Below are positions 26,202 through 35,706 of a stretch of DNA of 64,000 nucleotides, in pieces. The stretch is taken from contig OW818639.1 of the NCBI GenBank assembly GCA_942492795.1, forward strand, positions 1,302,001 through 1,366,000. The letters run 5' to 3'. The stretch is from RGIG3178 sp942492795. GTDB taxonomy: Bacteria; Bacillota; Clostridia; Christensenellales; QAND01. Below the pieces are notes generated by a model. The model was not told where the DNA came from and did no database searches. It was given only the letters and a program-made list of their open reading frames with translations. A program made the position numbers and the translations under genes. The stretch's first letter is position 1, and each line of letters opens with the position of its first letter.

Positions 26202-27125
26202 TTATGCGCCCAAATTGATCTGCTGCGTCTTCGGCTTAGGTTTGTTCACGCCGTAGACGCACACGATGATGACCAATGATCCGATCAGCTGATAGATTCC
26301 GAAGTTTTCGCGCAGCAACAGAACGCCCGCAACGATCGATATGATGGTGGTGACATTGGCAAAGATGGCGGTTTTCGCGACACTGATATAAGTCATCGCA
26401 TAGTTGAGCATCAAAAAGGCCGCAACGGAGGAGAGTGCGGAGAGGAACAGGATAGAGACCCAGAAGCCCGCATCCAGAAGCGGCGCAATCAGCGAAGCTG
26501 GGTCGGCGACCCCCTGCATCAGCGCGACGCCGGCAAACACGATGCTGCCCAGACCGAACATCGCATAGGTACGCTCAAACGAAGAGAATTCCGCCGATAT
26601 CTTGCGGCTTACAACGTTGTATACGGAGGTCGCGGCGACAGCGCCGATGATCGCAAGAAAACCAAAGACGGTGGAACCTGAAAAATTTTGTCCGACGGTC
26701 GTCAACGCGACGCCAAAAATGGAGAGCACGGAGCAGACGATCTGAAAAGGACGCACCGTTTCACGCAAAAACAAAAAGCCGAGCAGCATGCTTGTGACCG
26801 GTACGAGGGATACGATGATGCCGACAAAGGACGTCGCCAAAAGCTTCACGCCGAGATTCTCCAGAATGAAATACAAAACCGGCTGGACCAACCCCAACAG
26901 CAGCAACAGTTTTATGGATTTGCCTTTGAAGCGGAGTTTAAACTTGCCTGTTAAAAGCAGCAAATTCAAAATCAAAAAAGCAACGCAAAAGCGGACTGCC
27001 AGCAGCATAAACGGCGATGCTATCATCAATGCTTTCTTGGAAAACAAAAAGCTGAAACCGAAGATGGTATAGCCTAAAAATGCAAAGACAACGGACAGAT
27101 TTGTTCTTGTTTGTTCACGCATCAT
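26202..27125 (-). CDS. EamA/DMT-family transporter
   Basis: 307 residues with ten membrane helices in two EamA repeats (first about residues 8-140, second about 150-295; note FLRETVRPFQIVCSVLSIFGV and LLLRENFGIYQLIGSLVIIVCV at the two repeat ends). Drug/metabolite transporter superfamily, substrate unknown, often amino acid or nucleoside efflux. GAGGG precedes the ATG ATG start pair. Promoter at 27156-27184. Confidence 0.82.
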   Translation of the reverse strand: MMREQTRTNLSVVFAFLGYTIFGFSFLFSKKALMIASPFMLLAVRFCVAFLILNLLLLTGKFKLRFKGKSIKLLLLLGLVQPVLYFILENLGVKLLATSFVGIIVSLVPVTSMLLGFLFLRETVRPFQIVCSVLSIFGVALTTVGQNFSGSTVFGFLAIIGAVAATSVYNVVSRKISAEFSSFERTYAMFGLGSIVFAGVALMQGVADPASLIAPLLDAGFWVSILFLSALSSVAAFLMLNYAMTYISVAKTAIFANVTTIISIVAGVLLLRENFGIYQLIGSLVIIVCVYGVNKPKPKTQQINLGA

Positions 27126-27155
27126 TACCCTCACTCAAATCACGACAATATGCTG

Positions 27156-27184
27156 ATTATAGCCAACCGGATGCACAACGGCAA
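27156..27184 (-). promoter_or_regulatory. promoter of the EamA transporter gene
   Basis: TTGCCG (27179-27184), 17 bases, perfect TATAAT (27156-27161). Confidence 0.6.
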
Positions 27185-27314
27185 GCGCAAAAACCATCGG
27201 GAATGCGGATTTTGAGGTTGATTGTTGTTTTTATTCGCCAAGGCGGTTAAAAAACAAAAGAGGCGAGGGAATAGCGTAACGCTCTGTTCGCCCGGGTGCA
27301 TTGTTGGAAGGCGA

Positions 27315-28514
27315 TCAAATCGTCGGCAGCGGCAACAGGGTTGCCGGCCCCAGAACACGCATCATGACATTCATCCCCTTTTGAAGCTCCTTGAGGTATT
27401 TCTTTGCCAACAGAGGATCGGTGCCGGCTTGACAATCCAGCAAAGCTTGGCGAAGATCGAACACGCGCATTTTTTTGGTCTCCCCGGGCGCGGCGATGGC
27501 TTTGCACCAGGTCGGTATATAATTGACGTCGACGATGTTGATTTTACCGGTTTGTTCGTCCTTGCGGATGGTCAGATTCAGCATCTGCGCGTATTGCCTG
27601 TCCCACGAATCGCGGTAGGTGACGATGTTGCCCAACGAGTAGGAGTAAAAGAACGTGCCTTCTGCGTCAAGCGCCATCGGCTGCACGACATGCGGATGGT
27701 GGCCGATCACCGCGTCCGCACCCGCGGCCTTCAATTGTTTGACGATGCTCTTTTGGTAGTTGTTGGCATAGTGGGTGTATTGGGTGCCGAAATGCAGAAA
27801 GAAGATGACGGCATCGGCGCCCTGCGTTCGCGCATTTTGCATATCCTGTTTCATGCGTGGGATATCGATGAGGTTTACGCCCATCCCCAGTTTGTTTCTG
27901 GAAGAGAGATTCAACGATTTCGCATAGGCTAAAATCGCAACTTTGACGCCGTTTTTTTCGACGAACATTATCGTATCGCGCTCCTGCGCGTTGCGGTAGG
28001 TGCCGGTGGTCTGCATGCCATAGGCCTGCACGCTCTGTATGGTTTTTGCAAGCGCTGGGAAGCCTTGGTCCATCGCATGGTTGTTGGCGGTGCACAGGAC
28101 GTCAAATCCCGCTTGCTGCATCGCCTGGATGGCTTCAATCGGCGCGCAGAAACGGAATGTTCCGATCTTGCTCTTGCTGAATTCCCAGACGGGCGATTCG
28201 AGATTGCCGATCGCGAAATCGGCACTTTGGATCAGCGGTGCTATATGTTCAAAATAGGAGCTGAAATCAAATTGCTGGGTTTTTTTGTCCCACTGCATCT
28301 GTACCGTCGGACCATGGAACATGATGTCGCCCGTAAAGAGAAGATGGATGTCTTTTGATGCGGCAGCGCCGGAGGCGCTTACGGTTGCGGCAGTGCCAAT
28401 TGGCAACGCCGAAGAGGGAGGCGGACCCGCCGTAACGAGCACAACGGAGTCGCATGCCGACAGCAGTAGGATAGCAGTGAGGAGTGCAATAAACCCAAAA
28501 CGTCTGTGTTTCAT
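27315..28514 (-). CDS. CapA-like lipoprotein (metallophosphatase fold)
   Basis: 399 residues with a lipobox LLSAC at about residues 17-21 and a Ser/Ala/Pro-rich spacer, then the PGA_cap / calcineurin-like domain: LFTGDIMFHGP, AIGNLESPVW, CTANNHAMDQG, HFGTQY and VIGHHPHVVQP, all the metal-ligand motifs of CapA proteins. CapA takes part in poly-gamma-glutamate capsule formation, but no capBC genes are present, so the role may be different (for example an outer-surface phosphoesterase). ATG 28514 with CGAGGA upstream. Confidence 0.85.
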   Translation of the reverse strand: MKHRRFGFIALLTAILLLSACDSVVLVTAGPPPSSALPIGTAATVSASGAAASKDIHLLFTGDIMFHGPTVQMQWDKKTQQFDFSSYFEHIAPLIQSADFAIGNLESPVWEFSKSKIGTFRFCAPIEAIQAMQQAGFDVLCTANNHAMDQGFPALAKTIQSVQAYGMQTTGTYRNAQERDTIMFVEKNGVKVAILAYAKSLNLSSRNKLGMGVNLIDIPRMKQDMQNARTQGADAVIFFLHFGTQYTHYANNYQKSIVKQLKAAGADAVIGHHPHVVQPMALDAEGTFFYSYSLGNIVTYRDSWDRQYAQMLNLTIRKDEQTGKINIVDVNYIPTWCKAIAAPGETKKMRVFDLRQALLDCQAGTDPLLAKKYLKELQKGMNVMMRVLGPATLLPLPTI

Positions 28515-28887
28515 GGAAATCCTCGCATTTTGTATTGTTATATAAAAATATACCATAGTACGGCACAAAGAAAAAGAGCCTGCTTGCAATTGCCAAAAAA
28601 CGCAACCGGCGCTTGGAGCAGATTCTATGGAGAAGACGGAATCAGCACAGGCAATTCGCTGCGCGCGTTGCAGCTAAAACGGTACGGTTGTGCTATGCTG
28701 TTTATGGGCAGGGTTCATACGCCGGCGTATTTGTTACGCTTTGCGCAATGTTGACAGCGAAAAGGCCGAATGCTAAGATTAGGCCTTGCTGAACGTATGA
28801 ATGAAAATGGCAGTGTTTCGGCGTTTTTAATACAATCGGAAAACCGGGCGGATCGGACGATCCACAGGAAGAAAGGTATCAATAAGG
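28515..28887. other. gene-free region between capA-like gene and hyp operon
   Basis: Divergent regulatory region. It holds the hyp promoter at 28751-28779 and, on the minus strand, an AT-rich segment before the CapA-like gene without a clear -35. I see no structured leader. Confidence 0.55.
28751..28779 (+). promoter_or_regulatory. promoter of the hypABFCDE operon
   Basis: Perfect TTGACA (28751-28756), 17 bases, TAAGAT (28774-28779), about 105 bases before hypA. Confidence 0.7.
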
Positions 28888-29256
28888 ATGCATGAGTATC
28901 CGGCAACCGTGGAAATTGTGAGGCTTGCACAGAATGCCGCGCGCAGCCAAAACGCAGTCAAAGTCACCAAGATAGCGCTGGTGATCGGGGATCAGAGCGG
29001 GTATGTGGGAGATTCCATTCATCTGTATTTCGACGCGGTGGCAAAGGATACGATGTGCGAGGGGTGCGAGCTTGAAATCCGGCGCGTGAGATCGATGCTG
29101 CAATGCGAAAAATGTCAAACCATGTTTGAGCGCATGCCCTTTTCGTTTGCATGCCCCGAATGCGGCGGCGAGGGACATCCGAGCGATATCGGCAACGAAT
29201 TCTTCATCGATTATATAGAGGCAATTCAAGGAGAAATAGATGGAAATCAAGATTGA
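28888..29256 (+). CDS. hypA: hydrogenase nickel-insertion protein HypA
   Basis: 122 residues. It starts MHEYP, where His2 is the nickel ligand, and has the zinc-binding motifs CEKC and CPEC in the zinc ribbon. HypA delivers nickel, with HypB, to the large subunit of NiFe hydrogenase. First gene of a six-gene hyp operon; overlaps hypB by 17 bases. Confidence 0.93.
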   Translation: MHEYPATVEIVRLAQNAARSQNAVKVTKIALVIGDQSGYVGDSIHLYFDAVAKDTMCEGCELEIRRVRSMLQCEKCQTMFERMPFSFACPECGGEGHPSDIGNEFFIDYIEAIQGEIDGNQD

Positions 29257-29896
29257 CGTGCAGCAGAACATATACGACGAGAACGACAGGATAGCAAAGC
29301 AGACGAACGGGCAGTTCACGGACAAGGGCATCTTTGCCGTCAACGTGATGGGCGCCCCCGGAAGCGGCAAGACTTCCGTCATCCGCGGCGTTATCCAAAA
29401 AATGGGCGGCAAACAATACGTTCTCGAAGGGGATATCGAATCGGATATCGATACGTTGGCACTGCAAAAGCTCGGCATCGAGGCCGTGCAGATCAACACG
29501 CACGGCGAATGCCATCTCGACTCGCTCAACATCCGCGACGCGCTGCCCAAGCTTGCGTTTATACAGCACGGCACGCTTTTTATCGAGAACATCGGCAACC
29601 TTGTGTGCCCGGCGGAGTTTTCCATCGGCGAACACATCAAAATGTTGATCGTGACGGTGACAGACGGCAGCGACAAACCCTATAAATACCCGTTGGCGTT
29701 TGAAAAGGCGGATATTATCGTGCTGAACAAAGCCGATTTGCTGCCCTATGTTGAATTTGACGAGGCATATTTCATGCGCGGCGTGCGTGCGCTGAACCAA
29801 AAAGTCAATGTATTTAAGGTATCCGCCAAAACAGGGCAGGGCATGGAAGAAGTGGCGCAATGGATAAACGCGAAAGCACAGAGTGTAACTGCATAG
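29240..29896 (+). CDS. hypB: hydrogenase nickel incorporation GTPase HypB
   Basis: 218 residues. Walker A GAPGSGKTS, the metal-site region NTHGECHLD and GTP-binding NKADLL. GTP hydrolysis drives nickel transfer to the hydrogenase. No N-terminal His-rich nickel-storage stretch or CCxxP motif is seen, so it is the simple form. Overlaps hypA by 17 and hypF by 37 bases. Confidence 0.94.
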   Translation: MEIKIDVQQNIYDENDRIAKQTNGQFTDKGIFAVNVMGAPGSGKTSVIRGVIQKMGGKQYVLEGDIESDIDTLALQKLGIEAVQINTHGECHLDSLNIRDALPKLAFIQHGTLFIENIGNLVCPAEFSIGEHIKMLIVTVTDGSDKPYKYPLAFEKADIIVLNKADLLPYVEFDEAYFMRGVRALNQKVNVFKVSAKTGQGMEEVAQWINAKAQSVTA

Positions 29897-32142
29897 GACT
29901 GCGCCTCTACGGCGTCGTGCAGGGCGTGGGGTTTCGTCCGTTTGTGGCGAAGCTTGCGCTTGAGCATAGCATCACGGGGACGGTCAAAAACAGCGGGGGT
30001 TGCGTGGAAATCGTGGCATGCGGCTTATCTTGTCAACGGAGTGCCTTTTTGGAGGCACTCTTTGTGCATAAACCCGCTCACGCGCAAATCGTATATTGCG
30101 AACAACAGGAGCTTGCGTACCAGGAGTATCCGTCGTTTTCCATATTGCCAAGCGACAACGCGACGGGCCGTGTTTTTCTTCCAACCGATCTTCCGGCATG
30201 CGAACGCTGCCTCTTTGAGATGGAAGACCCAAACGACCGCAGGTTTTTAAACCCGTTTATCAGTTGCATGTCCTGCGGGCCGCGCTACAGCGTCATCGAG
30301 CGGGTACCCTATGACAGGGATACCACGACGATGCGCGATTTTGCACTGTGCCCGCAGTGCGAAAGCGAATATACAAGCCCAAGCGACAGGCGGTTTCACG
30401 CGCAGACGATAAGCTGCCATGATTGCGGCCCGACCGTGTATTACAAGGATGGGGCGGGAAGCATAACGCAGCGGCAGCAAGCTTTGGATTGCGCCGCGGA
30501 GGCGCTTTTAAACGGCGGTATCGTTGCGATCAAAGGCATCGGCGGGTATCATCTTGCCTGTTCACCTTTGGATGAGCAAGCGGTTCTGCGCATGCGGCTT
30601 TTAAAGCAGCGCGAACACAAACCGTTTGCCGTGTTGTTTGAAAATGTCGAAGGCATTCGGGAATACGGCATCGTATCCCAAAAAGAAGAAGAGCTGCTGA
30701 ACGCTACAGCACGGCCAATCGTATTGCTGCACAAGGGGAAAAAGCAATTTGCTCCTTCCGTGTGCAATAAAAGCCGGTTTATCGGTGCGTTTTTGGCGTA
30801 TACACCGCTGCAATCGATGCTGATATCGCGCTGCGGTCCGCTTGTGATGACCAGCGCTAACGTGTCCGAAGACCCGATCATCAAGGACGACGAGGCGATG
30901 TTTGCGTGGCAGAGCCCGTATCTAAACGGCGTATTGTACAACGACAGGCGGATATCGATACGGCTGGACGATTCCGTATGCAAAACAACCGCCGGCAGGA
31001 CGCTTATTTTACGGCGGTCAAGGGGCTACACGCCGTTGCCCGTCGTGATGAAAGGGGATCTTAAAAAGGACATCTGTGTGTTTGCCGCGGGCGGACACCT
31101 GAAATCGGCGTTTTTATTTGCGGATGCTCCGTTCGCAACGCTGTGCGAGCACGTGGGCGATCTTGAGAGCGAGTACAACGCAAACGCTTATGCCGACAAC
31201 TATGAGCGGATCCGGGAACTGTTCGCGTTTTCGCCTTCGTTTGCCGTGTGTGACGCGCATCCGGCGTATCATTCCACCGCGTTTGCGAAAAGCCTTGGCT
31301 TGCCGGTACTTGAGGTGCAGCACCATCACGCGCATATCGCGGCCGTGATGGCGGAGCACGGATTGAAGGATGCCATCGGCGTAGCGTTTGACGGGACGGG
31401 GTACGGCACGGACGGCGCCGTATGGGGCGGCGAATTTCTGGTGTGCAGCGGGAATGAATATACCCGCGCGGCACATCTTCGTTATGTTGTCCAGTTAAAC
31501 GGCGACGAAGGTATGAAGGATGCGAAGAAATCCGCGATGTGCCATCTGTATGCCGCGGGGCTTGAAAGTGACATCGACGACGAGCGCTGGAATATCATCA
31601 AACCGGCAATCGATAACCGTATAAACGTACACCAAAGCTCCAGCATCGGAAGGCTGTTCGACGCGGTAAGCGCCTATCTTGGCGTTTGCCAATACAGCCG
31701 CTTTGAAGCGGAATGCGCGCAGGAATTGGAAAACCTTGCAGCGCAGGCCATAGAAGCAGGCATTGCGCCCGTTTGGATGGCGTTTGGGATATCGGATGAG
31801 AACGGCATGCTGCAACTCGACGCAAAACCCTTGTGGGAGACGCTGCATGCCCAAAGATTTGCGGACAAACGCGCGCTGTCACTCGGTTTTCATCAAGCCG
31901 TGGCTGAGGGCGTTATCGATATCTGCCAAAGGCTGCGTCATGATACGGGCATTACTTGCGTGGCCCTATCCGGCGGGGTGTTCCAAAACGAAGTGCTGTT
32001 TGAAAGTACCGCTGAGGGTTTGGAGCAAGACGGATTTACGGTATATACCAACGAGGCGGTGCCGCAAAACGACGGCGGCATCGCATTGGGGCAGGCGTTT
32101 GTCGCCCTATACCAACAGAAGGGGAAACCAACATGTGCATAG
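29860..32142 (+). CDS. hypF: carbamoyltransferase HypF
   Basis: Makes the cyanide ligand precursor by moving a carbamoyl group from carbamoyl phosphate to HypE. The 760 residues show in order: acylphosphatase domain (LRLYGVVQGVGFRPF), two zinc fingers (CERC...CMSC and CPQC...CHDC), a YrdC-like domain (AIKGIGGYHLAC) and the Kae1-like domain with HHHAHIAAVMAEHG. Length is canonical. The start at ATG 29860 lies inside hypB; no later start would keep the acylphosphatase domain. Overlaps hypC by 10 bases. Confidence 0.94.
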   Translation: MDKRESTECNCIGLRLYGVVQGVGFRPFVAKLALEHSITGTVKNSGGCVEIVACGLSCQRSAFLEALFVHKPAHAQIVYCEQQELAYQEYPSFSILPSDNATGRVFLPTDLPACERCLFEMEDPNDRRFLNPFISCMSCGPRYSVIERVPYDRDTTTMRDFALCPQCESEYTSPSDRRFHAQTISCHDCGPTVYYKDGAGSITQRQQALDCAAEALLNGGIVAIKGIGGYHLACSPLDEQAVLRMRLLKQREHKPFAVLFENVEGIREYGIVSQKEEELLNATARPIVLLHKGKKQFAPSVCNKSRFIGAFLAYTPLQSMLISRCGPLVMTSANVSEDPIIKDDEAMFAWQSPYLNGVLYNDRRISIRLDDSVCKTTAGRTLILRRSRGYTPLPVVMKGDLKKDICVFAAGGHLKSAFLFADAPFATLCEHVGDLESEYNANAYADNYERIRELFAFSPSFAVCDAHPAYHSTAFAKSLGLPVLEVQHHHAHIAAVMAEHGLKDAIGVAFDGTGYGTDGAVWGGEFLVCSGNEYTRAAHLRYVVQLNGDEGMKDAKKSAMCHLYAAGLESDIDDERWNIIKPAIDNRINVHQSSSIGRLFDAVSAYLGVCQYSRFEAECAQELENLAAQAIEAGIAPVWMAFGISDENGMLQLDAKPLWETLHAQRFADKRALSLGFHQAVAEGVIDICQRLRHDTGITCVALSGGVFQNEVLFESTAEGLEQDGFTVYTNEAVPQNDGGIALGQAFVALYQQKGKPTCA

Positions 32143-32354
32143 CGGTACCGGGAAAAGTGATGTCGATGAACGAAGGCAAAGGCATTGTGGATTTTAACGG
32201 AAACGGCGTAGAGGTGGATCTGCGTCTTGTGGATGCGGTCGTGGGCGATTATGTGCTCGTGCACGCGGGATGCGCCATCCAGGTGATGCGAACCGACGAA
32301 GCGGAAGAACTGTCCGCGCTGTTGGCGGAAATAGAGGAGTTGGGCCGTGGATAA
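32133..32354 (+). CDS. hypC: hydrogenase maturation chaperone HypC
   Basis: 73 residues starting MCIAVPGKVM, with the essential Cys2 that carries the Fe(CN)2CO unit with HypD. AAGGGG lies before the ATG. The 8-base overlap with hypD suggests coupling of the two partners. Confidence 0.94.
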   Translation: MCIAVPGKVMSMNEGKGIVDFNGNGVEVDLRLVDAVVGDYVLVHAGCAIQVMRTDEAEELSALLAEIEELGRG

Positions 32355-33393
32355 CCTGCAGGATATCATCCAAACGCTGAAATCCTACGACGGCAGGCCG
32401 ATCAAGGTGATGGAGGTTTGCGGAACGCATACGTCTGCCATTTTCAAAAGCGGCATACGGGGTTTGTTGTCCGAAAAAATCCGCCTTGTGTCGGGGCCGG
32501 GATGCCCGGTATGCCTCGCGTGCGAAGGGTACATCGACCGACTCTGTACGCTTGCACTTTTAAAGGACACCATCGTTGCCTCCTTTGGCGATCTGTTCAA
32601 GGTAAAGGGAACGAAGATGAGCTTGGCGGACGCCAGAGCCAGCGGCGGCAATGTCGCGCTTGTGTATTCGCCGCTGGATACAGTAAAGATAGCTCGTGAG
32701 AATCCGGATAAAACCGTCGTCATGGCGGCGGTGGGCTTTGAGACGACGGCACCGCTGTACGCGCTTTTAATCCGATCCTGCATTGAGCAGCGGATTGAAA
32801 ATATCAAGGTTTTGACGGCTCTAAAACTGTTGCCGCCCGCGCTTTCACTTCTGTGCGCGGAGGATATCGACGCGTTTTTAGCACCGGGACATGTGGCGGC
32901 CATCATCGGCAGCGATGCGTTTATCCCGCTCGCACAGACGTTTTGCAAGCCGTTCGCGGTAGCCGGGTTTACGCCGGAGAATATTCTGATGGCGCTGTAT
33001 TACCTGTTGCGGCAGACGGAATTAAACGCGCACTGTGTATGCAACGTATACGGCGAGGCCGTGACAGCATCGGGCAATGAAAAAGCGCTGTCCATCCTTC
33101 AAACGTTCTTTGAGCCGGGCAACGCCTATTGGCGCGGCCTGTCCGAAATCGAAAGTTCCGGCTTGTATCTCAAAGCGGAATACCAGCGATTTGACGCCGG
33201 AAGCCGCGGATTGAAGGATGATGAATCGGAAACGAAAATCTGCCGGTGCGCGCAGGTTTTAACGGGGAAGATTGACCCGGAGGAATGCCCGCTTTTCGCA
33301 TCTGCCTGTACGCCTCAAAACGCATACGGCCCCTGCATGGTGTCCGCGGAGGGCGCCTGTGGAATCTGGTATCGGGAGGGATCGCATTGCTGA
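32347..33393 (+). CDS. hypD: hydrogenase Fe-ligand scaffold protein HypD
   Basis: 348 residues with a 4Fe-4S cluster. Motifs MEVCGTHTSAIFKSG, SGPGCPVCLA, GFETTAP and the C-terminal Cys set (CPLFASAC...GPCMVSAEGAC) are all present. It starts with GTG at 32347, 7 bases after GGAG. With HypC it assembles the Fe(CN)2CO centre. Overlaps hypE by 7 bases. Confidence 0.93.
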   Translation: MDNLQDIIQTLKSYDGRPIKVMEVCGTHTSAIFKSGIRGLLSEKIRLVSGPGCPVCLACEGYIDRLCTLALLKDTIVASFGDLFKVKGTKMSLADARASGGNVALVYSPLDTVKIARENPDKTVVMAAVGFETTAPLYALLIRSCIEQRIENIKVLTALKLLPPALSLLCAEDIDAFLAPGHVAAIIGSDAFIPLAQTFCKPFAVAGFTPENILMALYYLLRQTELNAHCVCNVYGEAVTASGNEKALSILQTFFEPGNAYWRGLSEIESSGLYLKAEYQRFDAGSRGLKDDESETKICRCAQVLTGKIDPEECPLFASACTPQNAYGPCMVSAEGACGIWYREGSHC

Positions 33394-34364
33394 TCACATT
33401 GGCGCACGGCAGTGGCGGCGTGGAGACGGAACAGCTGATCCAAAGCGTGTTTTTAAAGCATTTTCAAAGCGATAAGAACCGGATGGAGGATGCGGCGGTT
33501 TTTGAACTTCACGGGAAAGTTGCGTTTACAACCGATTCGTTTGTCGTCTCACCGCTGTTTTTTCCGGGCGGCAATATAGGCAGGCTTGCCGTATGCGGTA
33601 CCGTAAACGACCTGTGCATGATGGGCGCAATCCCGAAATACCTCAGCGCCGGCTTTATCATCGAAGAGGGCATGGATTCCGAAACCCTGGAATGCGTCTG
33701 CGCTTCGATGGCAAATGCGGCGCGGGAAGCGAATGTCGAGATCGTAGCGGGAGACACAAAGGTCATAGAGGGCAAGGGCGGACTGTTTATCAACACATCG
33801 GGCATCGGCTTGATCCCTAATGGTCGGGAAGTTTCCGCGGCAAACTGCAGCATCGGCGACGCGATCCTGTGTTCGGGATTTCTGGGGGATCATCACGCGT
33901 GCATTCTGAGCGCGCGTCTTCGCATTCAAAACGGTATCCGATCCGATGCCGCGCCGCTGAACCGCTTTGTTGAGGCGCTGTTTGGAGCCGGCATCCGCAT
34001 AAAAGCCATGCGCGACATTACACGCGGCGGGCTTGCGACGATCCTTCATGAGCTCTGCCAAGCCTCCCGCACGGGAGCGGATATTTTGGAACAGGCTCTG
34101 CCGATTCGGGAACAGACCGCGGCGTTTTGCGAAATTCTGGGGCTCGATCCGCTGACGATGGGCAACGAGGGCAAGTTTGTCGCGGTCGTGGATGCGCGGG
34201 ATGCACAATCTGCGCTCGAACTTCTGCACGCGCAACAGGACGGGCAAAACGCCGCGATCATCGGGCACATACGTGCGGGCGAAGGCGTTACGCTTGAAAC
34301 AAAATTGGGCGCAAGGCGAAAAGTGAATCCGCTGTACGGGGAAGGGTTGCCAAGGATCTGCTGA
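33387..34364 (+). CDS. hypE: carbamoyl dehydratase HypE
   Basis: 325 residues. Converts the C-terminal thiocarboxamide to thiocyanate with ATP. Starts with TTG 33387 (GGGAGG 7 bases upstream), giving the conserved N-terminus LITLAHGSGG. Contains FTTDSFVVSPLFFPGG and DITRGGLATILHEL, and ends in the required LPRIC with the carrier Cys last. The reading frame extends to 33285, but that part lies in hypD. Last hyp gene; no hydrogenase genes follow. Confidence 0.93.
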   Translation: MLITLAHGSGGVETEQLIQSVFLKHFQSDKNRMEDAAVFELHGKVAFTTDSFVVSPLFFPGGNIGRLAVCGTVNDLCMMGAIPKYLSAGFIIEEGMDSETLECVCASMANAAREANVEIVAGDTKVIEGKGGLFINTSGIGLIPNGREVSAANCSIGDAILCSGFLGDHHACILSARLRIQNGIRSDAAPLNRFVEALFGAGIRIKAMRDITRGGLATILHELCQASRTGADILEQALPIREQTAAFCEILGLDPLTMGNEGKFVAVVDARDAQSALELLHAQQDGQNAAIIGHIRAGEGVTLETKLGARRKVNPLYGEGLPRIC

Positions 34365-35145
34365 AAACGCAAAAGTCATAAGAAAAGCAAAAAAGGGCTC
34401 CGGATTTGCCCCTTAGAACCCCAAAGAAGCAAGGGCAAAACTTTGTAAAAAGTATCGACTGCATATACCGACAGGCAGGAACGGGTGACCGCTCCTGCAA
34501 ACAACCGCACCACGCAGTGGCCGTTTTAAGAGGGGAACCGGAGATGAGCGCCTCCAGTGGAGGATAAAGCGAATCGGAGGTTCTGATGGTATGAGGTGAA
34601 GCCAAACGGAAGTGTAGGCTGAGCCCATATCCTTCAGAGGAAGGGATCGCCAAGCGTTCGCTTTTCAAGGGGGATCCAATTCCCCCTTGAGTAATCCCCT
34701 GAGTCGCAGATTCATTGATATGAATCTGCGGGTAATGGTGTTTTCCGCTTCGCATAAAGCTTCGCTTGCGGAAAACCGATTGATTCCAAGGGAGAGCTTC
34801 TCCCTTGGACGATCCCACTCTTATGCTGCGGCTGTAGGGGAGAAAATCGGAAGTCGCCCCGGCCCCTTGGCAAAAGAAAGAGAGATACTCCTAGCCAAGG
34901 GATTATCTGAACCCACCCACCACCCCAAATTGATGCGGCTTCGCCCCCTTCCCCCATTGGGGCTGTGCCCCAAACCCCAAGGTAGGAATGTTCCCTACAA
35001 GCGCAGGAACGACATCGGGTAGTATTTAATAACTGAAATGTGGACGAACACCGCAGAGTGCCACACCACAGATTAGCCGTTTCATGAGAACAGAAAACCT
35101 CGACTTTGCCGGGGCATTTTTTGTCTGCAAAGACGGCAACCTTGC
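34365..35145. repeat. gene-free hairpin array / dispersed repeat element
   Basis: A 780-base stretch between convergent genes, with at least seven consecutive strong inverted repeats: GCAGGA/TCCTGC (34474-34498), CCTCC/GGAGG (34551-34563), CAAGGGGGA/TCCCCCTTG (34667-34690), CGCAGATTCAT/ATGAATCTGCG (34705-34730), TTTTCCGC/GCGGAAAA (34741-34776), TCCAAGGGAGA/TCTCCCTTGGA (34787-34811) and TTGGGGC/GCCCCAA (34957-34974). Two parts are related to sequences elsewhere in the window (6095-6285 and 51642-51790). No reading frame has a ribosome site, and the long minus-strand frame of 176 codons is low-complexity in origin. It may be a structured RNA or a non-autonomous mobile repeat. Confidence 0.7.
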
Positions 35146-35706
35146 CTATTTCGTTACTACAAGAAACACAAGATCAAGAAAAATGTTTGCATAGGCGGTC
35201 CAGATCACGTACTTGGGCGGCAGCAACTTCTTGAAGAGCAGATTGTACAGGCTGCAGCAATAGAGTATAAGCAGCGTGATGGACAGCGTCAGGCTGATGA
35301 AAAGATTGTTGTCGATATTGTGCCACCCGAGCGGCCCGAAATCGATGCTGAGAATCGGCAGAAAGCTCCCCATTGCCATGACAAAGTTCAAAGCGGTGGC
35401 GATAAAAATCAAGACAAAGCTTGTATAGATGACTTTCCTGTTATAGACAAATTTGGCGACGGACATAGCCGATCCCTCCCGGTGTATTTTGTTGAACAGA
35501 TTTGCCAGCTTCAGCGGGTCCTCAAAGGACTGGAGAACACAGGATACGCTTTCCTTTTCCGAGTAACCCCGAAGCAGATAATCGTTGTGTTTATCCGACA
35601 GGCTTTGGCCGATTTCGGCTACGATATCCTGTGTGACCTGTTCCTGCGTCTTGAGGTTGGTTTGAAGCTGCGTCAGATATTGCACAAATTCAGGTGGTCT
35701 GTCCAT
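35146..35706 (-). CDS. HAAS-domain membrane protein (PadR partner)
   Basis: 186 residues. The N-terminal 75 residues form a helical HAAS/DUF1700-like domain (YLTQLQTNLKTQEQVTQDIVAEI, ESVSCVLQSFEDP), followed by about four hydrophobic helices (KVIYTSFVLIFIATALNFV and on). Such proteins are typically encoded right after a PadR regulator, as here with a 17-base overlap. Possible role in membrane-linked signalling; the function is not known. Confidence 0.72.
   Translation of the reverse strand: MDRPPEFVQYLTQLQTNLKTQEQVTQDIVAEIGQSLSDKHNDYLLRGYSEKESVSCVLQSFEDPLKLANLFNKIHREGSAMSVAKFVYNRKVIYTSFVLIFIATALNFVMAMGSFLPILSIDFGPLGWHNIDNNLFISLTLSITLLILYCCSLYNLLFKKLLPPKYVIWTAYANIFLDLVFLVVTK

Noticed and set aside
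34288..34818. 176-codon minus-strand frame in the hairpin array
   Set aside because: It runs through repeated hairpins, overlaps the end of hypE and has no ribosome site; a repeat-derived frame.
34365..35145. CRISPR array or integron cassette array
   Set aside because: The hairpins differ from one another and spacing is irregular; no repeat-spacer periodicity, cas or integrase genes.
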